32,101 nucleotides of DNA. Source: Candidatus Woesearchaeota archaeon (GTDB taxonomy: Archaea; Nanobdellota; Nanobdellia; Woesearchaeales; SM23-78). Position 1 is the first letter of the stretch. Every line of letters starts with the position of its first letter. Of this stretch, positions 7,895-14,430 are shown piece by piece. The position numbers and the translations under genes were made by a program. The notes beneath the pieces were generated by a model. That model was not told the origin of the DNA, searched no databases, and saw only the letters and a program-made list of their open reading frames with translations. The stretch covers positions 1 through 32,101 of the forward strand of contig JAFGRK010000003.1 in NCBI GenBank assembly GCA_016935175.1, written 5' to 3'.

Positions 7895-8044
7895 TTTAAT
7901 CATCATCCTTTCATACATCGTTGCTTACTTGATTTGGTTCAGCCATTAGATGGCAAGCAATCTTTATATATTTATCCTGAAAAAACCGGTTAAAACAGCC
8001 AAAAATAGTAAAATTTATATACTTATTGGAACAATTGTTCCAAT
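7895..8044. promoter_or_regulatory. Divergent promoter region asnA / lrp
   Basis: Holds a minus-strand TATA (ATATATAAAG on that strand, near 7965-7974) for asnA and a plus-strand TATA (AATTTATATA, 8012-8021) for the regulator gene. Between them is the short palindrome AACCGGTT (7984-7991). A much longer palindrome overlaps the regulator's start and is listed separately. Confidence 0.6.
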
Positions 8045-8045
8045 A
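8024..8045. promoter_or_regulatory. 22-bp perfect palindrome, likely Lrp autoregulatory operator
   Basis: The left half TATTGGAACAA (8024-8034) is exactly the reverse complement of TTGTTCCAATA (8035-8045). It lies just downstream of the TATA box and ends on the A of the ATG, covering the expected transcript start. Archaeal Lrp proteins often repress their own gene by binding between TATA and start, so this is the expected place for an autoregulatory site (binding is inferred). Confidence 0.75.
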
Positions 8046-8497
8046 TGGCTTATGAAATGGACGAAAAGGACTTGAAAATCATCGAGATATTGAAAGAGCA
8101 TTCAGAGTACACCACCAGGCAGATAGCAAAAAAGACCTTGCTGCCCACGACCACAATACATAACAGGATAAAAAAGCTCAAGGCAGAGGGGATAATCAAA
8201 AAATTCACAATTGAACCAGACTACTCCAAGATTGACAAAGGTTTCCTTGTCTATGTCCTGATATCAGCCAATATCAGCGTGCTAAAGGAAAAGAAGAAAA
8301 CCCAATATGATATTGTCAAGGAACTAAGAAAGCTTTATTTCATAGAAAGAGCAGATGTTGTCTCAGGAGGCACTGACATAGTGGCTATTGTCCGGGTGAA
8401 AGATGTTGCTGAGTTTGACAAGGTGCTACTAGGCAAGATGCAGCTGCTTGACGGCATTGAGAAGACGCAGTCACTCATTGTGATACATTCTGAGTGA
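8045..8497 (+). CDS. Lrp/AsnC family transcriptional regulator
   Basis: 150 residues: N-terminal winged helix-turn-helix (about 8-55; DLKIIEILKEHSEYTTRQIA, recognition helix TTTIHNRIKKLKAEGII) followed by a RAM ligand-binding domain (about 65-148; FIERADVVSGGTDIVAIVRV, then LDGIEKTQSLIVI). Such proteins bind DNA as octamers and sense amino acids. Its place opposite asnA suggests asparagine or nitrogen control, as with E. coli AsnC (inference). The 22-bp palindrome over its own start supports autoregulation. TATA to ATG distance indicates a leaderless mRNA. The stop is only 10 nt before the structured element at 8508. Confidence 0.93.
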   Translation: MAYEMDEKDLKIIEILKEHSEYTTRQIAKKTLLPTTTIHNRIKKLKAEGIIKKFTIEPDYSKIDKGFLVYVLISANISVLKEKKKTQYDIVKELRKLYFIERADVVSGGTDIVAIVRVKDVAEFDKVLLGKMQLLDGIEKTQSLIVIHSE

Positions 8498-8507
8498 AAA
8501 GCACTAA

Positions 8508-8620
8508 AAAAAGTCGCGTGTGGGAGCCCGAAGGGCCCAACCCCACCCACAGCGACCATCGTGCAACCCATTCACACGCGTTCATGGTGTTGCACTAGGC
8601 GCTGGTCGCCGCGACTTTTT
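8508..8620 (+). ncRNA. Structured element E1: perfect three-way junction, homologous to E2 at 28576-28675
   Basis: Closing helix P1 AAAAAGTCGCG (8508-8518) / CGCGACTTTTT (8610-8620). P2 TGTGGG (8519-8524) / CCCACA (8546-8551) encloses a 21-nt core whose GCCC-GAA-GGGC (8526-8536) is a small hairpin followed by CCAACCCCA. P3 GCGACCA (8552-8558) / TGGTCGC (8603-8609); P4 GTGCAAC (8561-8567) / GTTGCAC (8589-8595); P5 CCAT / ATGG. No nucleotide is left unpaired at the junction. E2 has the same order, core length and helix lengths with compensatory changes. A and T tracts at the ends make it terminator-like, but the inside is far more elaborate than a terminator. It could be a 3' UTR of the Lrp gene, a separate small RNA, or a DNA element; a promoter for it alone is not evident. 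Confidence 0.7.
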
Positions 8621-8747
8621 CACAAAAACACTATTCCAAAACAATAAAATTTAAAAACAAAGTCCTTAAGCTAACTGGAAAAACAATATAAAATCGTCGC
8701 GAGGAGGATTTTTATTAGCTTAACGCTAAAAAACATAAAAGTCAAAG
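8621..8747 (+). promoter_or_regulatory. Promoter and leader of speD
   Basis: Candidate TATA boxes are AAATTTAAAAAC (about 8647-8658) and CAATATAAAATC (about 8686-8697). A strong Shine-Dalgarno-like GAGGAGGA (8701-8708) is 40 nt before the ATG at 8748, too far for direct use; between them TTAGC (8715-8719) and GCTAA (8725-8729) form a hairpin. No site is next to the ATG. Confidence 0.45.
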
Positions 8748-9533
8748 ATGGTAAGACTGGGAGAGCATTATTTAGTAGAGTTAGCGCGATGCGACTCTCG
8801 CGTATTATCTGATTCTGATAGTGTTGAGAATATCCTCCTTAGGGCTTGCAAGGAAGCCAATGCCCATCGCGTTGACCACAATTTCTATTCTATGCCTGAT
8901 AAAAGTGTAAGCGGAGTCATAGTGATTGAGGAGTCTCACCTCTCAATCCACACTTTTCCTGAGCAGGAGTATGCTGTTGCTGACTTCTTCACCTGCAGCG
9001 ATGCAGTGAATGAAGAGAAAGGAATAGCTTACCTGGCAGAGAAGCTAGGCTCAGGCAACTATGGCTTTAGCAGGCTGGAGCGAGGATTATTGCCATATCA
9101 CGAGATTAAAATTCCCAAGGAAGCAAAAGCAGGGCCTGAAGTGGCAGATGCCCCGACAGCCCTTAGCCACGTAATACTAGATGCATGGGGCATTAACCCT
9201 GCAAAGCTTGGAAAAAAGGAAAAGATTGAAAAGCCTTTCTTAGAGGCTGTCAGAAGCAGCGGCCAGACCATCCTTTACCATAACTTCCATGATTTCCCAG
9301 TGAATGGCGCCAGCGGGTTTGTTCTTGGGGATAAGTTCCACGCAACTGTTCACGACTGGCCAGAGCATGGCTACACAGCAATTGACATAATGGCTCGTGA
9401 AGGCAAAGTTGACGCGAATAAGATCGTAAGCTCATTGCTTAGCCAACTCCAGCCAAGGTACAATATCAAGACATCTCTTGAGAGAGGCTCACTTTACAGC
9501 CCTGGCTACAACACTCACATAAATGCTTGGTAA
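8748..9533 (+). CDS. speD: SpeD-family pyruvoyl decarboxylase with tandem domains
   Basis: 261 residues, twice the usual prokaryotic SpeD length. The first half (1-120) has all residues of self-processing S-adenosylmethionine decarboxylase: ESH with Ser63 as the pyruvoyl-forming residue, His68 and Cys83, the same numbering as the Thermotoga enzyme. The second half (about 136-250) repeats the fold: VLGDKFHATVHDWPEHGY aligns with VIEESHLSIHTFPEQEY, but the Glu-Ser is Lys-Phe and the Cys is Arg, so it cannot form a pyruvoyl group. Both halves end in LERG. Prokaryotic SpeD works as a dimer of such units; here the dimer is fused with one dead half, as in eukaryotic AdoMetDC. Role in polyamine synthesis; SpeD relatives with arginine or ornithine specificity are known, so substrate is open. 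No spermidine synthase in the window. Confidence 0.9.
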   Translation: MVRLGEHYLVELARCDSRVLSDSDSVENILLRACKEANAHRVDHNFYSMPDKSVSGVIVIEESHLSIHTFPEQEYAVADFFTCSDAVNEEKGIAYLAEKLGSGNYGFSRLERGLLPYHEIKIPKEAKAGPEVADAPTALSHVILDAWGINPAKLGKKEKIEKPFLEAVRSSGQTILYHNFHDFPVNGASGFVLGDKFHATVHDWPEHGYTAIDIMAREGKVDANKIVSSLLSQLQPRYNIKTSLERGSLYSPGYNTHINAW

Positions 9534-9560
9534 GTGCTGGTTTTCTCCAGAAATAGCTTT

Positions 9561-10766
9561 CTAGACTAGAAAATATACTATCACTGGGACTAAAAGGCAC
9601 CCCATGCTATGCACTCGCGGAATGCTTTTTACTGGCGATATCAATCCCACCCCCAAGCTTGCTATTAGCACCAGGAACCCTAGTGCCCCTGAGAAGAATA
9701 TTATTAATCCTGTTATTAGGGCGATCACCCCTATAGCAAGGGCCTTGTAGTTGACTTTGGTAATTAGCTTGGAGAATCCTTTGCTGATAACCACTCCTAA
9801 CACAAAGGCTATTCCCCCTGCAATCAGCGATGCAGCAAGGAATATAAGGATATGAGTGAGAGTGACGCTTCCTAGCATCTGCTGCACTACAATCACAGCC
9901 CCATTCCTGGCCTTGTCAAGAACAAGAAGCGCTAATAATGATAGCGAGAAGTTGACTGTGCTTATCGCTCCCATGAGTATGAGAAATCCGTGATCCCCTA
10001 GGTTCTTGGTGAACTGCAATGACAGCACTGCTGCTGTTGCTGCCCCTAATCCCGGGAACACTGCTGTCAAGAATCCTGAAGCCTGGCCTGAGATTAAGGC
10101 TTTTATTGTTCTTTTCTTGTCCAGGGGAGTCTCGCTGTCTGCTTTTTGTTCTGGCAAGCATTCTTTCCCATTAAGGCTTATAAGGAGAGTTGAGATGCCA
10201 AAGAGCCCTGATAGCATGGGAAACAATGGGTCCTTGAGGTTAGGCATGCTCAGCACGATGAGGCCTAGCACTCCTGACATGGAGAACACTATCAATGCCC
10301 ATAGCTTATTCTTGTCCCGTAATATCATGAAGCCAGCCACTAAGAGCAATAAGTAGCCCATGTATTTTTCAATGAAAGGATAGCCATGCTTTACTATTGG
10401 CATTAGCAAAGGGAACAATATTATGCTCATCACTAATGCCCCTAGCGAACCTATGAGCGTCAGCTTGACTGCTGCGTGGCCATGGCCTTTTAGCAGGTAG
10501 CGGTGGCCTGGCAGGATGCTAAGAGCTGTGTCTGATGAGTCAGGCGCACCTAAGTATATGCTGGTTATTGGATCAATAAAGGTGTGCGTAGTACCCATGG
10601 CTATGATGAACACTGCAAGAGAAATCAGGGGAAAGTATTGCGAAAGAAAAGGAGTTGAGCTAAGAAGCAAGACACTCATCAGGTTTATATGTATACCAGG
10701 GGAAAGGCCTGTGAAGGTGCCGCATACTATTCCTGCCAATAGTGCAATGAGGATTTGTAATAGCAT
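9561..10766 (-). CDS. TctA-family integral membrane protein (COG1784-like)
   Basis: 401 residues, nearly all hydrophobic, with about ten membrane segments in two halves. The N-terminal GTFTGLSPGIHINLM and the mid-protein GQASGFLTAVFPGLGAA are the paired glycine/proline-rich loops of the TctA (DUF112) fold, found once per half. Bacterial TctA is the large membrane part of tripartite tricarboxylate transporters; the archaeal COG1784 proteins lack known TctB/TctC partners and have unknown substrates. None of those partners is in the window. It has a promoter box shared with the secreted protein gene at 18555. Converges on speD with 27 nt between. Confidence 0.85.
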   Translation of the reverse strand: MLLQILIALLAGIVCGTFTGLSPGIHINLMSVLLLSSTPFLSQYFPLISLAVFIIAMGTTHTFIDPITSIYLGAPDSSDTALSILPGHRYLLKGHGHAAVKLTLIGSLGALVMSIILFPLLMPIVKHGYPFIEKYMGYLLLLVAGFMILRDKNKLWALIVFSMSGVLGLIVLSMPNLKDPLFPMLSGLFGISTLLISLNGKECLPEQKADSETPLDKKRTIKALISGQASGFLTAVFPGLGAATAAVLSLQFTKNLGDHGFLILMGAISTVNFSLSLLALLVLDKARNGAVIVVQQMLGSVTLTHILIFLAASLIAGGIAFVLGVVISKGFSKLITKVNYKALAIGVIALITGLIIFFSGALGFLVLIASLGVGLISPVKSIPRVHSMGCLLVPVIVYFLV

Positions 10767-10797
10767 ATTTGCATCTTTAGTGTTTTTTTAAGCAGGT

Positions 10798-10828
10798 CCT
10801 TTATATAATGCTATCAAGAATTTTCGGA
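10798..10828 (-). promoter_or_regulatory. Promoter module of the TctA-like gene, copy of 18601-18631
   Basis: On the minus strand TCCGAAAATT, a 4-nt variable stretch and ATAGCATTATATAAAG. It contains the TATA box and matches the region upstream of the lamin-tail protein gene at 27 of 31 positions, including 10 bases well upstream of the TATA. Confidence 0.6.
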
Positions 10829-10872
10829 AATAAAAAGTAAAAATCGTAATTTTTACAAGGACTTAAGGTGAA

Positions 10873-11751
10873 TCAGTCCGTTGGCTCATTATCTTCCCAG
10901 GTTATTGATTCTAGGAGATTTTCCCTGTAATCCCATATCTCAAGGGTGAAGCTGTACCTGTCACCATCTTCTGTCTCTGTCAAGGACTTGGAGATGTTCA
11001 GGGTCTTGCTAAAGCTTTTTCCAGGGACAAGAGTGGGTATAGAGGTTGGCTGCTCAGGGTAGTTTATAATCCTGGGATCACCATCTGCTGAGTCAGGAGG
11101 GAAAGGACCGCTAGCCCCTCTGGCAAAGATATGGGCAGTTGCTCCGACTAAATCAGCGTATAGGCCATTAGTGATGTTAAAAGTCACCTGATCGACTCTT
11201 ATTATGCCTGCATCATTCAATGAAGTCCTTGGCTTTAGTGATAATTCAAGCTCCCCTGAAAGCACTGGCTGAGCCTCCTTATTGCATTTGTTATCATAAT
11301 AATAAGCGCCCTTGGTAGAGGTGCACTTCCCTCCACAGTCAATGTTAGTCTCGTCCTGGTTCTTGACACCATCATCGCATGTTGGAGTCACGCATTTCAT
11401 GTTGTCCCTGCACCACCCTCCTGCGCAGTCAGCATTGACATTGCAAGCCTTGAACTCCTCGCACTTAGGGCATTTGCTCCCTCCGCAATCAATATCAGTC
11501 TCTCCAACATCTTTGATACCGTTAGTGCAAAGGTCTGCCTCTGCCGTTGCATTAACAGTCTGGTTTGCCTCTTCAACCCCTGATGCTATTGGCTCTGTTG
11601 TTTCAGCAGCATTGGGTTCGTCAGGAGTGCAATTTGACGCAGCATTCCATTTTATTATCAGAAGCACTGCCAAGGCTATTATTATTGTAAGGTAAATGCC
11701 GTGAAGCATCAATTTTTTCGGGTCAATAACAATCTCAATCCCTTCTGCCAT
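10873..11751 (-). CDS. Membrane-anchored Cys-rich surface protein with DETDIDCGG repeats
   Basis: 292 residues from the ATG at 11751, chosen because AGGTGATC stands four bases before it (a GTG at 11760 is the alternative). One N-terminal membrane segment (about 17-35), a Thr/Glu/Ala-rich linker, then two copies of a Cys-rich repeat: CTNGIKDVGETDIDCGGSKC and CDDGVKNQDETNIDCGGKC, with a spacer CNVNADCAGGWCRDNMKC. The D-x-D-x-D-like acidic run suggests calcium binding. The C-terminal 120 residues look like a beta-sandwich. Likely an extracellular anchored protein whose cysteines form disulphides. Such repeats are frequent in DPANN surface proteins as I recall. Function not known. Confidence 0.75.
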   Translation of the reverse strand: MAEGIEIVIDPKKLMLHGIYLTIIIALAVLLIIKWNAASNCTPDEPNAAETTEPIASGVEEANQTVNATAEADLCTNGIKDVGETDIDCGGSKCPKCEEFKACNVNADCAGGWCRDNMKCVTPTCDDGVKNQDETNIDCGGKCTSTKGAYYYDNKCNKEAQPVLSGELELSLKPRTSLNDAGIIRVDQVTFNITNGLYADLVGATAHIFARGASGPFPPDSADGDPRIINYPEQPTSIPTLVPGKSFSKTLNISKSLTETEDGDRYSFTLEIWDYRENLLESITWEDNEPTD

Positions 11752-11838
11752 AAAGATCACCTTTTATTTATTATGTTAAGAGCGTATAATGCCATTTTAG
11801 AGTATCACATATTTAAATGTTTCTTAGAAAAGAGAGAT

Positions 11839-12048
11839 GCGTTTAAAATCTTCGCTTCGCTCAGCCAGCACCGAGCTACGGCTCGTTTATTTTATTACAA
11901 GGCTCCGTTCCCCAATCAAAAGAGCTTGCTCTTTTGGTGGTGCCAGAAATTTGGAATTTCTGAGCACCCGACTGGGGCGACCCCCAACTCCGCTAGCTTC
12001 TAGAATTTTTATGTGCCTTCGCTAATTGGTGCTGGAAATTTTAAACGC
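11839..12048. repeat. Structured intergenic element E3 (210 nt) with multiple hairpins
   Basis: Fills the 316-nt space between two minus-strand genes. Outer pair GCGTTTAAAAT (11839-11849) / ATTTTAAACGC (12038-12048), 11 bp; next CCAGCACC (11865-11872) / GGTGCTGG (12028-12035), 8 bp. Inside are hairpins GAGC/GCTC (11873-11884), AAAAGAGC/GCTCTTTT (11918-11935), GGTGC-CAGAAAT / ATTTCTG-A-GCACC (11939-11968), GGGG-CGA-CCCC (11974-11984) and CTAG-CTT-CTAG (11993-12003). The stretch ACCCGACTGGGGCGACCCCC (11967-11986) resembles the core of elements E1 and E2 on the plus strand. No credible protein gene in it. Could be a non-coding RNA, a miniature inserted element, or both. Confidence 0.6.
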
Positions 12049-12067
12049 AAAACAACGAAAGAAACTC

Positions 12068-13264
12068 CTAGTCAACTTCAAACTCTTCTGCCAGCTCTCT
12101 CAGAAGCTTGTCTGTCTCAGAAATAGGCTTAGACTCTTTTTTTGGCGGGAGAGGCTCTGGCTGCTTCCTCCTAGGGCTGGTGCTGCTCATCCTGTCAAGG
12201 AGCTGCTGCTTATGCTCATCATCATGCAAGGCTCTCTTGTCATCCTTCTCCTCATGGGAAGCCTTGTGCACTGGCTTTTTTACTTTCCTCTCGTCGCTGC
12301 TGTCAGCAAACCTTATCCTTATCCAGCTTTTCTTCTCCTTCTTCTCCTCTTCCTTGATATCCTGCTTAGTGGCTTTCCTTACCTTTATGTCCAATTGCTC
12401 ATCACTACGCTTACCCATCGCTGCTGTTGTTTTTAAAGGTTTTCCTTGCTTTGGCAGCTTGGCCTCAGCAAAGGCTTGCTTTTGTATCTGCTCCCTCTTG
12501 TGTATTAGCATCTTGATAGCTTCATCCCTGCAAAGCCTCAGCACTTCTTTCGGGTTCTTGTCTGCCTTCTCATAGATTGCCTTCAAGTCCTCGTCCTGGA
12601 AGGGGTAGGTGCCTTTTCCCCCAAAGGCCTGTATCCTGCGTATTAGCATCTCCTTAGTCTCTTCAAAGTTAAGCCTCCTAAGGGTTATACCCAGCTCGTC
12701 CTGCCCTATCTCCCCCAGCCTGCTCTTCTCATACTCTTTTGGCACGCTAGCCACCACTACCTGCAGCTTCAGCCCTTCTTTCCTTAAGCTCTTTATCAGC
12801 TCAAGGTTCTTCTCTGTCAGGTGATGGGCATTGTCTATTATCAGAGTAACTGATTTTTGTCCTAACTTCTTCTTAAGGAAATCCATTAAGTCAGAGCTCA
12901 GAAGCTTCTTATGGGGCTTGGAAAACATCCTCTCGCTCAGCGATAGCAAGGGAATAACCATCTTCTGAGGTATATTTATCTGCTCCTTGAAGACTCCTGC
13001 ATTGATATAGACTGCATGTATCCTGTTGTATTTCTTGAGCCTGTCCTCAAGCCAGACAAGCAGAGTAGTCTTGCCAACACCTTCCTCGCCTACTATGGCT
13101 CCGAAGTGGTAGTTCTTGATGAAGAACCAGTTAAGCTTTTCCTTCTCATCCTTCCTGTCCACCAGGAAGTCGTTTATAGGCGCAAATATCTTGTCTGCAA
13201 AAGGATCTCCCCTGAAGCCTAATGCCTTGTCCCATTCAAGAACAAAATCACTCTTAGTGACCAA
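12068..13264 (-). CDS. AAA ATPase (ExeA/AAA_22-like) with charged tail
   Basis: 398 residues. Walker A GEEGVGKTT (59-67), Walker B LIIDNAHH (141-148), a sensor-1-like strand LQVVVASVP (about 175-183), and an N-terminal GFRGDPF typical of the ExeA / ORC-like STAND-type ATPases. The last 110 residues are low-complexity, rich in Lys, Glu, Ser and Pro, and probably disordered. Starts with TTG at 13264, with GAGGTTAC just upstream and a TATA (ATTTATAAAAT, near 13308-13318). ExeA-like ATPases load or move partner proteins or DNA, but the partner is not evident. The tail may be a docking arm (inference). Confidence 0.75.
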   Translation of the reverse strand: MVTKSDFVLEWDKALGFRGDPFADKIFAPINDFLVDRKDEKEKLNWFFIKNYHFGAIVGEEGVGKTTLLVWLEDRLKKYNRIHAVYINAGVFKEQINIPQKMVIPLLSLSERMFSKPHKKLLSSDLMDFLKKKLGQKSVTLIIDNAHHLTEKNLELIKSLRKEGLKLQVVVASVPKEYEKSRLGEIGQDELGITLRRLNFEETKEMLIRRIQAFGGKGTYPFQDEDLKAIYEKADKNPKEVLRLCRDEAIKMLIHKREQIQKQAFAEAKLPKQGKPLKTTAAMGKRSDEQLDIKVRKATKQDIKEEEKKEKKSWIRIRFADSSDERKVKKPVHKASHEEKDDKRALHDDEHKQQLLDRMSSTSPRRKQPEPLPPKKESKPISETDKLLRELAEEFEVD

Positions 13265-13347
13265 TGTAACCTCGCACCCCCGTACGTTAAGGTTTGAGAG
13301 ATAAAGGGATTTTATAAATGTTTTGGGTTGCGGGCCTGATTATGCTT

Positions 13348-13989
13348 TCAGAAAAGTGGCATTAATTTTTTGGCAGGCTTTTCCTTCTTTTCCCTCATCA
13401 TCCCAAGCACTTTCTCGAACTTCAAAGCCTGCTCAACAGCATCCTCTAATGCATTATGGGTGTGCCTGATGGGAGGGTTGAGCTTCACAGAGCTAAGGTT
13501 AACATTAACATCTCCCATGAACCCACTGTAGACTGAGCTCATGTCCTCCCCGCTATGGCCAAATGGGTTCTTCTCCTGGCAGAAAGTGTCAAAATACCAT
13601 GCTATGAACATGCCGTCAAAAACCACTGGCTTGGCAGCCAGCACAGGCCTGTATCCTTGTGTGTGCTGCAACACCCATTCCCTAAAATCATTCATGGCTC
13701 TTTTTGGCGTCTCTCCATGGTCGTCAAGCACTTGCAACACCCTGGCAGGGTTGAAGAACCTGCTTTTAGAGTCGTACTGCTTTTCTTTTTGCAAGGGCTC
13801 CAAGCATCTCAAGCCTTGGCAGGCGACTTTCATAGCCTCAGTGCTATAGTTGCGGCAGATAGGCTTTAGCTCCCTGTAGAACCGCTGGCTTACATCGCCT
13901 ACAACACAAGCCCCTAATGAGAGCATGGAATAATTGCCAGGGGTAGAGCCTGAAGTCTCAATATCCGCGGATATGTATTTCTTTTGCAT
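13348..13989 (-). CDS. DEDDh 3'-5' exonuclease (DnaQ/RNase T-like)
   Basis: 213 residues from the ATG at 13989. That start fits a leaderless transcript from the TATA box (TTTATATA on this strand) at about 14013-14022; a longer frame to 14010 would begin almost at the box. Exo I: SADIETSG (D9, E11). Exo II region: AKPVVFDGMFIAWYFD. Exo III: HTHNALEDAVEQA, with the H-x4-D of DEDDh enzymes. These remove nucleotides from 3' ends of DNA or RNA using two metal ions. The C-terminus is Lys-rich. Closest in layout to epsilon-type or RNase T-like nucleases; the substrate cannot be told. Confidence 0.8.
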   Translation of the reverse strand: MQKKYISADIETSGSTPGNYSMLSLGACVVGDVSQRFYRELKPICRNYSTEAMKVACQGLRCLEPLQKEKQYDSKSRFFNPARVLQVLDDHGETPKRAMNDFREWVLQHTQGYRPVLAAKPVVFDGMFIAWYFDTFCQEKNPFGHSGEDMSSVYSGFMGDVNVNLSSVKLNPPIRHTHNALEDAVEQALKFEKVLGMMREKKEKPAKKLMPLF

Positions 13990-14022
13990 GAAAGAAAGGG
14001 AAGATGACAAGGTATATAAAAG

Positions 14023-14361
14023 TTACTTGGTGATGATGCTCTCAGCCACCAGCTCTTTCTCTCCGTTGTAGTCTTTTATCTCACCTATGATTTCTACCTT
14101 TTGGCCTTTGCTGAGGTTGATGCTGTCAAACACCACGACAGTGACTGTCTCTTCTTTTTTTATGTTGATGATTGAGAAATCTTCCTTGCTGGTAACCCTG
14201 TCTACTATGCCGCTTATCCTTATGGTTGTCTCTTCATCAAGCATTTTAGCCTCGCTTATGCTCACCTCTTCAAATTCCATAGTGCTCAGGATTATAGCCA
14301 AGGCTGCTAGGCCTATGATGCTTGTGCCTAATGCTATCTTCAGCAGGGTTGAGTCTTGCAT
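14023..14361 (-). CDS. Membrane-anchored OB-fold protein
   Basis: 112 residues: one N-terminal membrane segment (about 7-27), then a tRNA_anti-like OB-fold (RISGIVDRV, then VTVVVFDS, LSKGQKVEIIGEIKDYNGEKELVAESI). The pattern of five strands with KGQKVEIIGEI is typical of nucleic-acid-binding or ligand-binding OB domains in small archaeal membrane proteins. Which side of the membrane it faces is not clear. Sits just upstream of the exonuclease gene with a 33-nt gap, which carries that gene's own TATA box. Confidence 0.7.
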   Translation of the reverse strand: MQDSTLLKIALGTSIIGLAALAIILSTMEFEEVSISEAKMLDEETTIRISGIVDRVTSKEDFSIINIKKEETVTVVVFDSINLSKGQKVEIIGEIKDYNGEKELVAESIITK

Positions 14362-14405
14362 GGGTTTTGCTTAGCTAAGCACTCATTTATTAAATGTGTA
14401 GAAGA

Positions 14406-14428
14406 AATTTCGGAGGATTTACGAAATT
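14406..14428 (-). terminator. Hairpin after dph6
   Basis: AATTTCG (14406-14412) and CGAAATT (14422-14428) form a 7-bp inverted repeat just past the dph6 stop on the minus strand, followed there by TTCTTCT. A weak terminator or mRNA end signal. Confidence 0.35.
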
Positions 14429-14430
14429 GT

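Noticed and set aside
7984-7991. AACCGGTT as a second Lrp operator
   Set aside because: It does not match the 22-bp palindrome half-site and is only 8 bp, so it may be chance.
8508-8620. Treating E1 as a plain intrinsic terminator
   Set aside because: The closing stem with A/T ends fits, but the two inner hairpin systems and the compensatory match to E2 are not needed for termination.
8508-8620. E1 as an H/ACA guide RNA or a hammerhead ribozyme
   Set aside because: E2 lacks an ACA after the stem, there is no clear guide pocket or k-turn (GA/AG), and the hammerhead core motifs CUGAUGA and GAAA are absent.
11701-12025. Plus-strand reading frames through E3
   Set aside because: They are composed of hairpin sequence, overlap the surface protein start region, and show no family features.
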